A DNA stretch of 64,000 nt from Croceicoccus sp. (GTDB lineage Bacteria > Pseudomonadota > Alphaproteobacteria > Sphingomonadales > Sphingomonadaceae): NCBI GenBank assembly GCA_002694745.1, contig NZMY01000016.1:1-64000 (forward strand). The letters are read 5' to 3'. A model generated the notes under the pieces. The model was given only the letters and a program-made list of their open reading frames with translations, did no database searches and was not told the DNA's origin. Positions 18,567 through 26,787 of the stretch are shown here, in pieces; position 1 is the stretch's first letter; the number at the start of each line of letters is the position of its first letter. Position numbers and translations under genes: made by a program.

Positions 18567-19472
18567 TTATGCGTAATGCTCCGTGAGGAAGGCCTGAATT
18601 GCCGTGCGCGCCGCCGGTTCGTCCAGCAAGGGGGTGTGACCGCGCTCGGGCACTTCGGCCGAGGCGTAGGGACCTTCGTGGCGTTCGCCCATCTTTGACA
18701 CCGTCTCGCCGGTGATCAGATCGCTGGTCGCCCCGCGCACCACCAGCACCGGCAGCCCGTCCATCGCCTGCCATAAAGGCCACAGATCGACCTGTTCGCT
18801 CTCACCCTGAAGCGGGACCGCGATGGCGGGGTCATAGTCGAATTCGACCCCCGCGGCGCTCTCGCGGCAGGTGCGCCTGGCGAATGCCATCCAGTCCTCA
18901 TCGGTGAAGCCGGGAAACACCCGCCCGTTCACCGCGCGGCAGGCCGCCGCCGCCTCGTCCCAGTCGGCGAAGGGGCCGGACTTGCCGACATAGCTTCCGA
19001 TCCGGTCCAGCGCATCAGGCTCAAGATGCGCGCCGACATCGTTGAGGATGACGGGGCCGATGCGGCTGGGCAATTCGCGCGATCGTCCGCGGTTCATCGC
19101 CGCCATCGCCATCGCCACCAGCCCGCCCATCGACGTGCCGATCAGGCCCGCGCTCTCGATACCCAGCCCGTCCATCAGCGCGAACATGTCCTGCGCATAG
19201 ACGGCGGGGCTGTAATGCGCGGGTTCGGGATCGCGGTCCGACAGGCCGCGCCCCCGCACGTCGGGCACGATCAGCCGGTATCCGCCCCCCTTCCGGCTGG
19301 CCGCCCAGGGCAGCAGCCATTCGATCAGCGGTTCGAAATCCGCGCTGTTGCGGGTCAGCGCATGCATCAGCAGCAGGGGGCGGGCGTCGGGGCTGCCGCC
19401 GGGATAGTCCCGCGCAAACAGCTCCAGCCGCCCGTCCGCGCTGCGGAAGCGGTGGGAACGATAGGCCGTCAT
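18567..19472 (-). CDS. Alpha/beta hydrolase
   Basis: A 301-residue alpha/beta-hydrolase fold enzyme. The nucleophile elbow is GTSMGG (Ser about 120), the acid is probably the Asp in GATSDLI, and the base is the His in ERGHTP. The oxyanion region is LMHALTRNSADF and the strand 4 turn is VPDVRGRGLSDRD. There is no signal peptide, so it is cytoplasmic. It lies 21 bases after the TonB receptor and 13 before the MFS gene, so it is likely to hydrolyse an ester, lactone or amide bond in the imported compound (inference). Candidate substrates cannot be ranked from sequence. Confidence 0.85.
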   Translation of the reverse strand: MTAYRSHRFRSADGRLELFARDYPGGSPDARPLLLMHALTRNSADFEPLIEWLLPWAASRKGGGYRLIVPDVRGRGLSDRDPEPAHYSPAVYAQDMFALMDGLGIESAGLIGTSMGGLVAMAMAAMNRGRSRELPSRIGPVILNDVGAHLEPDALDRIGSYVGKSGPFADWDEAAAACRAVNGRVFPGFTDEDWMAFARRTCRESAAGVEFDYDPAIAVPLQGESEQVDLWPLWQAMDGLPVLVVRGATSDLITGETVSKMGERHEGPYASAEVPERGHTPLLDEPAARTAIQAFLTEHYA

Positions 19473-19493
19473 CCGATCCTCGCCGTCAGAGGA

Positions 19494-21845
19494 TCAGAAG
19501 CGCACTTCGCCGGTGACGAACACGCGGCGCGGATCGCCGTAAAAGCCCGTCACATTTCGCTCGAACCCAAGCTGGGTGTTGTAGACGAAGTCATAGCCCG
19601 CCACGACATAGCGCTTGTCGAACAGGTTCTTGCCGTGCAGCCCGATCGAGAACCGGTCGGAATCGTCGGTATAGACGATGCTGGCATTGGCCAGGGCAAA
19701 GCCGTCCTGGTCGAGGAAGGGCGTCGGCAGTTCGAACTGCTGCGCGTCGCTGCGCATCGAGACCGAGCCGATCAGATCGAGCATGCCCGAGGCCACCGGC
19801 AGGCCAAGGTCAAAGCCCCAGTTGGCAGTGAATTCGGGCGTGTTCTGGATCTCCGCCGTGTCGGAGAAATCGATGCCCGACACGATGAATTCATTGTACT
19901 TGCCGTCGATGTAACCCAGCGCCCAGTTGATGTTCAGGCGGCTGCCCAACCCTGCGAAATCGCGGCCCAGCAGGGCATTGCCCTCGAACTCGATACCGTT
20001 GATATCGGCCCCGCCCGCATTGGTGGTGATGCCCGCGAACGTATCGGCGATGCCGTCGCCATTGGTGTCGACGCCGGCCGATCCCGGCACCTGCACGTCC
20101 TTGTAGTTCGAGATGAACCCGGCAAGGCTGACGTTCAGGCGGTTGTCCAGCAGCGATGCCTTCCAGCCCAGTTCGAAGCTGTCGACCGTTTCCGGATCGA
20201 ATAGCATGTACTGGTAGATCTCGTCATAGCTGACGGTGCCATTGCCATCGAGGTCGGTGGCATTGCTGGTCTGGCCGCGCGGGTCGAAGCCGCCGCCCTT
20301 GAAGCCGCGCGAATAGGTGAAGTAGAAATTCTGGTCGGGCGTCGGCTGAAAGCTGATCGACGCGCGCGGCGTGAATTCCTTGAATGTCGCGCTGTCGTCG
20401 AAATCCGACGTGACCGCGATGGGGATGGAGCCGTCGGCGAACAGGTCGGAATAGCCGCCGATGAAGGTCGTGCGCAGCACGCGCGAGGACCGCTTGTCAT
20501 AGGTATAGCGACCGCCCAGCGACAGGCTGAGCCGGTCGGTCAGCTCGTAGGTGAAGTCGCCGAAGATCGACCATGTCTCGGTATTCACATCGCCAAAGGT
20601 CTGCGCCGTCAGGCCCGGCAGACCGATCGCCTGCCCGGTCTGCCAGACCGCCGCGTCAAATGCGGTGAGCGCATTGGCGTTGAGGTAATAGGCCCCCAGC
20701 ACGCCCGACAGACGGTCGCTTTCGTACAGGAATTGCAATTCCTGGCTGAACTGGTCGTTCTCGTAGATCGCGGGCACGTCGAGATCGACGACCGGCAGGC
20801 TGTCGAAGTCGATCGGCGTGGTCGACTTGTCTTCGCGGTAGCCGGTGATCGACTTCAGCGTAATGGTGTCCGACAGTTCGAACGCCATGTTGAGCGCGCC
20901 GCCATAGGCCTCGACCTCCTGCTCCACGACATTCAGCCCGGCGCGGGTGTCATAGACATCGTCCAGCACCGGCGCATTGCTGAAGGCCGGGTTGCCGGGC
21001 AGGAAGCGGTGGCCCTGCCGGGGGTCGGAATTGTCCTTCACATAGTCGCCCGACAGGCGCGCGAAAAAGGCGCCGCTTTCGAACTCCATCGTGCCGCGCG
21101 CGGCCCAGACGTCCTTGTTGTAGTTCTCCACCCCGTCGAGCACGAGATTGTCGCCGTAACCGCCGCGCGACAGGCGCGCCCCGCTGGCGCCGATGCGCAG
21201 ATTGTCGCCGATCGGCGTGGAGGCGGTGACGATCACGTCGGCCTGGTCGTAATTGCCATAGGTGCCGCGGACCTTGACCTGGGTCTGGTCGGGCAGGCGC
21301 GCGGTCACATATTTGATCGCGCCGCCGATGGTGTTGCGGCCATAGAGCGTGCCCTGCGGACCGCGCAGCACCTCGATCCGTTCGACGTCATAGACATCGA
21401 GCACGGCAGCCTGCGGACGGTTGAGATAGACATCGTCGACATAGAGGCCGACGCCCGCCTCGAACCCGGCGACCGGATCCTGCTGACCCACGCCGCGGAT
21501 AAAGGCGCTGAGCGTGGTGTTGGTGCCGCGCGATACTTCCAGCGTCAGGTTGGGGACCTGCTCGCCGAGCTGCTCGATGGTCTGCGTGCCCTGCTTGGCC
21601 AGCGCCTCTCCGCTGATCGCGGTGACCGAGATCGGAACGTCGATCAGACGCTCCTCGCGCCGGCGGGCGGTGACGACGATCATGCCGTTGTCATCGGCCG
21701 GTCCCTCTACCACGCTGGGTTCCGCGACGGCGTCGGCATCCATGTCCTGCGCATGGGCGGCAGGCGCGGCAAGCGTGGCGGCGATGATGAAAGCGCAAGC
21801 GGTCGTGTGGCGCAGAGTCGTGCGGCGCGGATTGGCCCTAAGCAT
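19494..21845 (-). CDS. TonB-dependent outer-membrane receptor
   Basis: A 783-residue receptor. The N-terminal signal peptide ends near AAPAAHAQ. A TonB-box-like MIVVTARRREERL and the plug (VPISVTAISGEAL to GGAIKYVTARL, with RGPQGTLYGRNT) follow, then a 22-strand barrel ending in VTGEVRF with the terminal Phe needed for BAM insertion. It imports a ligand using TonB energy. The barrel contains an EF-hand-like loop DLDGNGTVSYDE (531-542) and a second Ca-loop-like DTNGDGIAD (593-601). GGGAGA precedes the ATG at 21845; the frame is open 56 codons further, but conservation of the signal peptide decides the start. First gene of an operon with hydrolase and MFS genes, divergent from a TetR regulator. 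Confidence 0.92.
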   Translation of the reverse strand: MLRANPRRTTLRHTTACAFIIAATLAAPAAHAQDMDADAVAEPSVVEGPADDNGMIVVTARRREERLIDVPISVTAISGEALAKQGTQTIEQLGEQVPNLTLEVSRGTNTTLSAFIRGVGQQDPVAGFEAGVGLYVDDVYLNRPQAAVLDVYDVERIEVLRGPQGTLYGRNTIGGAIKYVTARLPDQTQVKVRGTYGNYDQADVIVTASTPIGDNLRIGASGARLSRGGYGDNLVLDGVENYNKDVWAARGTMEFESGAFFARLSGDYVKDNSDPRQGHRFLPGNPAFSNAPVLDDVYDTRAGLNVVEQEVEAYGGALNMAFELSDTITLKSITGYREDKSTTPIDFDSLPVVDLDVPAIYENDQFSQELQFLYESDRLSGVLGAYYLNANALTAFDAAVWQTGQAIGLPGLTAQTFGDVNTETWSIFGDFTYELTDRLSLSLGGRYTYDKRSSRVLRTTFIGGYSDLFADGSIPIAVTSDFDDSATFKEFTPRASISFQPTPDQNFYFTYSRGFKGGGFDPRGQTSNATDLDGNGTVSYDEIYQYMLFDPETVDSFELGWKASLLDNRLNVSLAGFISNYKDVQVPGSAGVDTNGDGIADTFAGITTNAGGADINGIEFEGNALLGRDFAGLGSRLNINWALGYIDGKYNEFIVSGIDFSDTAEIQNTPEFTANWGFDLGLPVASGMLDLIGSVSMRSDAQQFELPTPFLDQDGFALANASIVYTDDSDRFSIGLHGKNLFDKRYVVAGYDFVYNTQLGFERNVTGFYGDPRRVFVTGEVRF

Positions 21846-21881
21846 CCGGTAATCTCCCAAGAAACCTTTGTTATTGACGCC

Positions 21882-21911
21882 TTCAATATTGAAACTTGAA
21901 CCACCTTTCAA
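21882..21911. promoter_or_regulatory. Palindromic operator candidate between TonB receptor and tetR genes
   Basis: A perfect 12-bp palindrome TTCAATATTGAA (21882-21893) is followed by TTGAA-6-TTCAA (21896-21911), so a TTGAA/TTCAA half-site recurs four times in 30 bases. It lies 36 bases upstream of the receptor start, in the gap shared with the divergent TetR-family gene. TetR regulators commonly bind such palindromes in the intergenic region. The assignment is inference. Confidence 0.5.
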
Positions 21912-21952
21912 CTTAATATTTTTGCCAAGCGCGTTTTTGCGCGTTAGCCACG

Positions 21953-22585
21953 GTGTCGATGGACATCGAAAGCCCTTCCGATCCGGACGCCCTGCCCGGC
22001 GGCAAACAGCCACGGACCGAACGCGGACGAAAGACGCTGCGCAAGCTGCTCGACGCCGCCGCGCTGGAGTTCGGAGAGAAGGGTTTTCACGAAGCCTCGA
22101 TCAGCGGCATCACCAGCCGCGCAGGGATGGCGCTGGGCAGTTTCTACACCTATTTCGACAGCAAGGATTCGCTGTTCCGCGCGCTTGTGAACGATCTGTC
22201 GGGCCGCGTCGGGATAGAGGCGGGCAAGGCATTGGCCGAGAGCCGGGACGCGCTGGGATCGGAACGCGCGGCCTTCAGCGCATTCTTCGATTTCGCGCGC
22301 GAGCATCAGGAAATCTACCGCATCATCGACGAGGCGGAGTTCGTCGATCCGGCCAGCTTTCGCCAGCATTACGAATCGGCCGCGCAGCGCATCCACGAAC
22401 GGCTGCGGCGGGGCATGGCATCGGGGGAACTGCGCGACGATCTGGATGAGGCGAGCGCGTGGGCGATCATGGGGATGAACGTGTTCCTGGGCCTGAAATA
22501 CGCGATCTGGTCGGGCGACCGGTCCACCGCCGACATCGCCGCCGTGGCGAACGCGCTGCTGGAAAAGGGCATCGTGAAGCGCTGA
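21953..22585 (+). CDS. TetR/AcrR-family transcriptional regulator
   Basis: A 210-residue regulator. The N-terminal helix-turn-helix (about residues 24-70) contains AALEFGEKGFHEASISGITSR and GMALGSFYTYFDSKDSLFRAL, a clear TetR signature. The C-terminal ligand domain has YRIIDEAEF and an ANALLEKG end, as in fatty-acid or efflux regulators of this family. It is divergent from the TonB receptor operon across a 107-base gap holding a palindrome, so it probably represses that operon until a ligand binds. The start is GTG at 21953 or ATG at 21959; no strong ribosome-binding site discriminates. Confidence 0.88.
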   Translation: MSMDIESPSDPDALPGGKQPRTERGRKTLRKLLDAAALEFGEKGFHEASISGITSRAGMALGSFYTYFDSKDSLFRALVNDLSGRVGIEAGKALAESRDALGSERAAFSAFFDFAREHQEIYRIIDEAEFVDPASFRQHYESAAQRIHERLRRGMASGELRDDLDEASAWAIMGMNVFLGLKYAIWSGDRSTADIAAVANALLEKGIVKR

Positions 22586-22640
22586 GGCGCGGGATCCGCG
22601 GCTTCACGATATATTCGCATTCAGGCGCGATTTATATTCG

Positions 22641-22676
22641 CCTTGGCAGCCTTGGCAGCCTTGGCAGCCTTGGCAA
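22641..22676. repeat. Four tandem copies of a 9-bp repeat
   Basis: The unit CCTTGGCAG is repeated three times and followed by CCTTGGCAA. It lies in the 140-base gap between the TetR gene and the first DUF4139 gene, 49 bases before the latter. A short ATATTCGC direct repeat (one copy at about 22612, one at about 22633) flanks it. It may be a slippage-prone microsatellite or a spaced binding array. Confidence 0.8.
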
Positions 22677-22725
22677 TCGGAAGCGCTGCGCATGATCCGG
22701 CGGGGCGGGCCGAAGGGGGGAATCG

Positions 22726-24267
22726 ATGAAGCACTGGGGCGTTTTCGCAAGTCTGGTCGCGCTGTCCGCAGGTCTGGCCGCCGCACCCCCAATCGAAACC
22801 GCCCGCGCGCAGGATGCCAGCGATCCGACGGGCGAGAGCCAGCAGGGCGATGTCGCGGTCACCATCTACAACGGCGATATCGCTCTGGTGCAGGACGTGC
22901 GCGATCTGTCGTTTCCCCGCGGCCGCACCCGCATCGAATTTCCCGACGTCTCCAGCCGCATCCGTCCCGAAACGCTGAGTTTTTCGGCCGAAAACACCGG
23001 CATCGTGGAGCAGAACTTCGATTTCGACCTGCTGACCCCGTCCAAGCTGATGGAAAAGGCGGTGGGCGAGACGATCACGCTGATCCGCACCAATCCCGCC
23101 ACCGGCGCCGAAACGCGCGAGCGGGCCAAGGTGCTGTCGGTCGCGGGCGGCGTGGTGGTGCAGATCGGCGACCGGATCGAGGTGCTGCGCGACGACGGCC
23201 TGCCGGTGCGCGCCGTGTTCGACCGCGTGCCCGACGGGCTGCGCGCGCGGCCCACCCTGTCGGTGTCGGTCGATTCGGGCGCGTCGGGCCGCCGCCCGGC
23301 CTCGATCCGCTATCTGACCACCGGGCTCGGCTGGAACGCCGATTACGTGTCGCTCTATGACGAAGCATCGGGCGCGCTCGACATGCAGGGCTGGGTCACG
23401 CTGACCAACAACACCGGCACGACTTTCGAGGATGCGAAGACCGTGCTGGTCGCGGGCGATCCGTCGACCGGGCGGAACAACAACATACGCGGCGGCTATG
23501 CGCCCCCGCCTCCGCCGCGTCCGCCGCAGGGCACGGTGCGCTCCATCGGCACCGAGACCGCCGACCGCGAGCGGCTGGCCGATTACTACCTCTATCCGCT
23601 GGATGCGCGCACCACGATTGCCAATGCGCAGACCAAGCAGGTCAGCTTCATGGACGTGCAGGGCGTGCCCGCGCGCAAGATCTATGCCCGCACGCTGGAC
23701 TGGCTGGCGAGCGACAGCGACCCGGTGCAGGTGGAAAGCCGGCTGGCGTTCTCCTCCTCGCGCGAAGGCGGTCTCGGCGATGCGCTGCCCGCCGGGACCG
23801 TGCGCTTTTATCAGCGCGACGCGCAGGGCACGCCGCAATTCATCGGCGAGGACCGCATCGGCCACACCCCGATGGGCAGCGAGATGAGCCTGAAGCTGGG
23901 CGATGCGTTCGACATCGCGGTGCAGGCGGCGGTCACGGAGCGCACCCGCATCGCTTCGGACGAATATGCCCGCTCCGCCCGGTACCGCGTGATTACGGAC
24001 GGCGAGATACGCGAGATCGAGGTCCAGCGCGCGCAGACCTTCTATCGCACCGCGATGCAATACCGCGTCACCAACGCCAAGCCGCAGCCCGTCACGGTCG
24101 AGGTCGCGCAGGCAGGGCTGGATCGCGGCTGGTGGAGCCACGACTTCCGCGTGGTGAGCGAGAGCATCGAGGGCGAGCAGGTCAATCTCGACAAGAGGCA
24201 ATGGTCGGTGCCCGTCCCCGCCAATGGCGAGACGGTGCTGACCGTGGTGTACGAGACGCGCTACTAG
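22726..24267 (+). CDS. DUF4139 domain protein, exported (copy 1)
   Basis: A 513-residue protein with a signal peptide (MKHWGVFASLVALSAGLAAA, cut near ARAQ). The rest is the DUF4139 fold seen in bacterial mucoidy-related and eukaryotic DUF4139/DUF4140 proteins: VAVTIYNGDIALVQDVRDL at the start, SIRYLTTGLGWNADYVSLYD in the middle and a C-terminal beta-rich region with RVTNAKPQPVTVEV. A proline linker (YAPPPPPRPPQGTV, about 259-272) splits the domain. There is no enzyme motif. Function in the envelope is unknown. A G-rich ribosome-binding site (GGGGGG) lies 6 bases before the ATG. It is followed 9 bases later by a divergent paralogue, most likely one operon. Confidence 0.85.
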   Translation: MKHWGVFASLVALSAGLAAAPPIETARAQDASDPTGESQQGDVAVTIYNGDIALVQDVRDLSFPRGRTRIEFPDVSSRIRPETLSFSAENTGIVEQNFDFDLLTPSKLMEKAVGETITLIRTNPATGAETRERAKVLSVAGGVVVQIGDRIEVLRDDGLPVRAVFDRVPDGLRARPTLSVSVDSGASGRRPASIRYLTTGLGWNADYVSLYDEASGALDMQGWVTLTNNTGTTFEDAKTVLVAGDPSTGRNNNIRGGYAPPPPPRPPQGTVRSIGTETADRERLADYYLYPLDARTTIANAQTKQVSFMDVQGVPARKIYARTLDWLASDSDPVQVESRLAFSSSREGGLGDALPAGTVRFYQRDAQGTPQFIGEDRIGHTPMGSEMSLKLGDAFDIAVQAAVTERTRIASDEYARSARYRVITDGEIREIEVQRAQTFYRTAMQYRVTNAKPQPVTVEVAQAGLDRGWWSHDFRVVSESIEGEQVNLDKRQWSVPVPANGETVLTVVYETRY

Positions 24268-24276
24268 GCGGCGCGG

Positions 24277-25938
24277 GTGCTGCGCTTTCTCCCCCTTGCG
24301 GCGCTGCTGCTGCCGGCCGCCGCTTCGGCGCAAGCCACTGCGCGCGCCGATGTCAGCGGGCGCACCGCGGTCGACGCCTCGCAGCCTTCCGACATCGCCG
24401 TCACCATCTACCGCGACGAGGACCGCGGCGGCGCTCCGATCGATCCGAAATGGGCAGGCGGCTTCGCGATGATCTCCGAAGTGCGGCAGGTTACGCTGCC
24501 CCCCGGCCATTCGCGCATCCGCTTTACCGGCGTGTCCGAGAGCATGGTCGCAGTCAGCGCCATCGTCACCGGCCTGCCCGGCGGCACCATCGAGAAGAAC
24601 CGCAACGCCGACCTTCTCTCGCCCGCCGCGCTGGTCGATGGGACACTGGGTAACCGCGTCCGCATCACCCGCACCAATCCAGCGACCGGCAACGCCGAAA
24701 CCGAGACCGCGATCATCCGCACCCGCGCCGACGGCGGGCTCGTGCTGCAGACCCGGGAGGGGTTCGAGGCGGTGCGCTGCTCGGGCCTGCCCGAAAGGCT
24801 CAGCTTCGACCGCGTGCCTGCGGGTTTGTCGCCGCAGCCGGTGTTTACCATCGACACATTCAGCGCCGAGGGCGGCACCCACACTGTCACGCTGACCTAT
24901 CTGGCGACGGGCTTCGACTGGCAGGCCAATTATGTCGCGAGTTTCGCGGAGGCCAGCCGCGACAAGGACCGGACGCTCGAGCTGATGGCATGGCTGACAG
25001 TGGCGAACGCCAACGGGCAAAGCTTTCCCGATGCCGAACTGATGACGGTCGCGGGCCGGATCAACGTCACCAGCGATTACGAGGAACTGACCGACCCTCC
25101 GCGCGCGCGGCGTCTGCGGCTGACCTGTTTTCCGCTGGGCAGCACGTCTAGCGGTATCTCCTCGCCGCCGCCGCCTGCTCCGCCGCCGCCGCCACCGCCG
25201 CCTGCCATGATGGCAGACCAGATCGTGGTGACAGGCCTGAGCGTGGCGAGGGTGCAGATGGAATCGGCGATGAAGGTGGCCGATGTCGAGGCGGGCGAGG
25301 AGGCGCTGGGCGATCTGAAGCTCTACCGTGTGCCGGTGCCGGTCACCGTCGCAGCCCGGTCGCAGAAGCAGGTGAAGTTTCTCGGCCTGAGCTCGGTGAA
25401 GGGCCAGCTGGTGCACACCGGCCTGTGCTCTGCGGCGATGGAACCGGCCGCCGCCGATGTCGAACTCCGCAGCCGGAACACCGAACGCAATGGCCTCGGC
25501 CGCTCGCTCCCACAGGGTAATATCGCGCTGTTCGAGCCCAGCGGCCATGGGCCGCTGCTCGTTGCCGAAGACGAAATGCGCGACCGCGCGGTCGGAGAGG
25601 ACATCGACATCACTCTTTCGCGTGGGCACGGCGCGATATTCACATGCCGCCCGGCGGGGTGGGCCGATGCGAAGGATCGGGATGGCGCGTTGGAGTCGTT
25701 CGAAGCAGCCATGGCGGCAGGTCGATGGGCCGCGATGGAAGCGGAAATCACCAATCCCGGCAGCGAGCCGATCCGGTTCGAACTGGCCATCGGTCCCGCG
25801 ACCAACATCGCTCTGCGCCAAGCGTCGGTCAAACCGGCCATTCACCGCGGGGATCAGGTGCTGCTGATCGATCTTGCTCCCGGTGAGACGCGGCGCCTGC
25901 GATGGCAGATGCGCGATCCGAATGCTGTTCTTCCATAA
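24277..25938 (+). CDS. DUF4139-like exported protein (copy 2) with IVVTG insertion
   Basis: A 553-residue paralogue of the preceding protein. It has a signal peptide (VLRFLPLAALLLPAAASAQA, GTG start) and matching segments SDIAVTIYRDED, TRTNPATGNAETE and LTYLATGFDWQANYVASF. The linker is longer: PPPPAPPPPPPPPAMMADQ followed by IVVTGLSV (about 314-321), a motif otherwise typical of the start of TonB-receptor plugs, then a short helix. The C-terminal half ends in PGETRRLRWQMRD. Four cysteines are visible, unlike in copy 1. It lies 9 bases after copy 1, and the paralogues are clearly diverged, so the duplication is old. Function unknown. Confidence 0.83.
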   Translation: MLRFLPLAALLLPAAASAQATARADVSGRTAVDASQPSDIAVTIYRDEDRGGAPIDPKWAGGFAMISEVRQVTLPPGHSRIRFTGVSESMVAVSAIVTGLPGGTIEKNRNADLLSPAALVDGTLGNRVRITRTNPATGNAETETAIIRTRADGGLVLQTREGFEAVRCSGLPERLSFDRVPAGLSPQPVFTIDTFSAEGGTHTVTLTYLATGFDWQANYVASFAEASRDKDRTLELMAWLTVANANGQSFPDAELMTVAGRINVTSDYEELTDPPRARRLRLTCFPLGSTSSGISSPPPPAPPPPPPPPAMMADQIVVTGLSVARVQMESAMKVADVEAGEEALGDLKLYRVPVPVTVAARSQKQVKFLGLSSVKGQLVHTGLCSAAMEPAAADVELRSRNTERNGLGRSLPQGNIALFEPSGHGPLLVAEDEMRDRAVGEDIDITLSRGHGAIFTCRPAGWADAKDRDGALESFEAAMAAGRWAAMEAEITNPGSEPIRFELAIGPATNIALRQASVKPAIHRGDQVLLIDLAPGETRRLRWQMRDPNAVLP

Positions 25939-26022
25939 GAACCTATAAGGTTATTTTATTTTCCTACTTATCTCCATTCAGGCACGCCGCCCCTGCTCTC
26001 TCACCGGAACAGGACGAACCGC

Positions 26023-26436
26023 ATGGCAATCCTCGAATCGCTTATCGGACCGCTGTCGAAGATTATCGACCGCGTCATTCCCGACAAGGAAGCGCGCGAA
26101 CGCGCAAAGCTGGAACTGCTGCAGCTTGAAAACAGCCAGGAACTGAAGATGGTCGAAGCGCGCCTGTCCGCCATCGTGGCCGAGGCGCAATCCGCCGATC
26201 CGTGGACCAGCCGGGCACGGCCGGGCTTTCTCTATGTGATGTACACGCTGATCCTGTTCGCCATTCCCATGGGGCTGATCGCCGCGTTCCGGCCCGAGGC
26301 GGCGGATGCGATCGGGCGCGGCATGACCGGCTATCTCGGCGCACTGCCCGAACCGCTCTACGCGCTCTTCGGCACGGGATATCTGGGCTATACCGCCGCG
26401 CGCCAGTGGGGAAAAATCAAGGGTACCGACCGCTAA
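26023..26436 (+). CDS. GTA-type 3-TM holin family protein
   Basis: A 137-residue protein matching the holin family found in gene-transfer-agent and phage lysis contexts: an N-terminal charged helix (RVIPDKEARERAKLELLQLE), then PWTSRARPGFLYVMYTLILFA and two further hydrophobic stretches near the C-terminus, ending YLGYTAARQWGKIKG. Holins form membrane holes that release endolysin. No endolysin, capsid, portal or tail gene lies nearby, so this is an isolated copy, a phage remnant or a GTA gene located away from the main cluster. AGGACG precedes the ATG. The last 14 bases of the gene region are duplicated immediately downstream. Confidence 0.75.
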   Translation: MAILESLIGPLSKIIDRVIPDKEARERAKLELLQLENSQELKMVEARLSAIVAEAQSADPWTSRARPGFLYVMYTLILFAIPMGLIAAFRPEAADAIGRGMTGYLGALPEPLYALFGTGYLGYTAARQWGKIKGTDR

Positions 26437-26455
26437 GGGACACCGACCGCTAAGG
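26425..26455. repeat. 17-bp-spaced duplication of the holin 3' end
   Basis: ACCGACCGCTAAGG occurs at 26425-26438, where it encodes the last residues and stop of the holin gene, and again at 26442-26455. The second copy would encode the same Thr-Asp-Arg-stop in another frame. A short tandem duplication explains it. Confidence 0.85.
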
Positions 26456-26787
26456 ACATGGCGCCAGAATCATGATCCTTTACTTGTGAACCGCGATGGC
26501 CCAGATTTCACCGCGGTTCGGGGGAGCCGGTCCGCTGGCCCAATGGCCGCGGATCGCTCCAGGGAGGGGCCGCCACACCGGATGCCCGCGTCGGCGACGA
26601 CGACGGCATCCGGTGTGGATCGGCTTCCCCGCCCACCCCAAACTTACTGGCGGGCATGCCGACGGCTCGCAGATATCACGCCCAATTTCGCGCAGCTTTC
26701 CGGGCAAAGGCCCCGCTGCCCCTTGCCCTTGGCCGAGAGCAAGCGCATAGGCCCCTCCCATTGTGCAACGTCAAAGTGAGCATATGG
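26437..26787. other. Intergenic region before accB with strong inverted repeats
   Basis: I see no gene in these 351 bases. They hold a perfect 14-bp inverted repeat, CCACACCGGATGCC (26573-26586) and GGCATCCGGTGTGG (26605-26618), with an 18-base loop, and a 7-bp one, AACCGCG (26489-26495) and CGCGGTT (26512-26518). Neither is followed by a T-run. The region may carry the accB promoter, a leader structure or a small RNA. A plus-strand frame from 26656 runs into accB and is not a better start. Confidence 0.55.

Noticed and set aside
22641-22676. CRISPR-like array
   Set aside because: The 9-bp units are contiguous without spacers, so this is a simple tandem repeat.
22621-25845. 1074-codon antisense frame over the two DUF4139 genes
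   Set aside because: Composition is Arg/Gly/His-rich shadow coding; the plus-strand genes have signal peptides, ribosome-binding sites and paralogy.
26023-26787. Prophage or att site
   Set aside because: Only a holin-like gene is present; no integrase, tRNA or structural gene is seen and the duplicated 14 bases are a local tandem copy.
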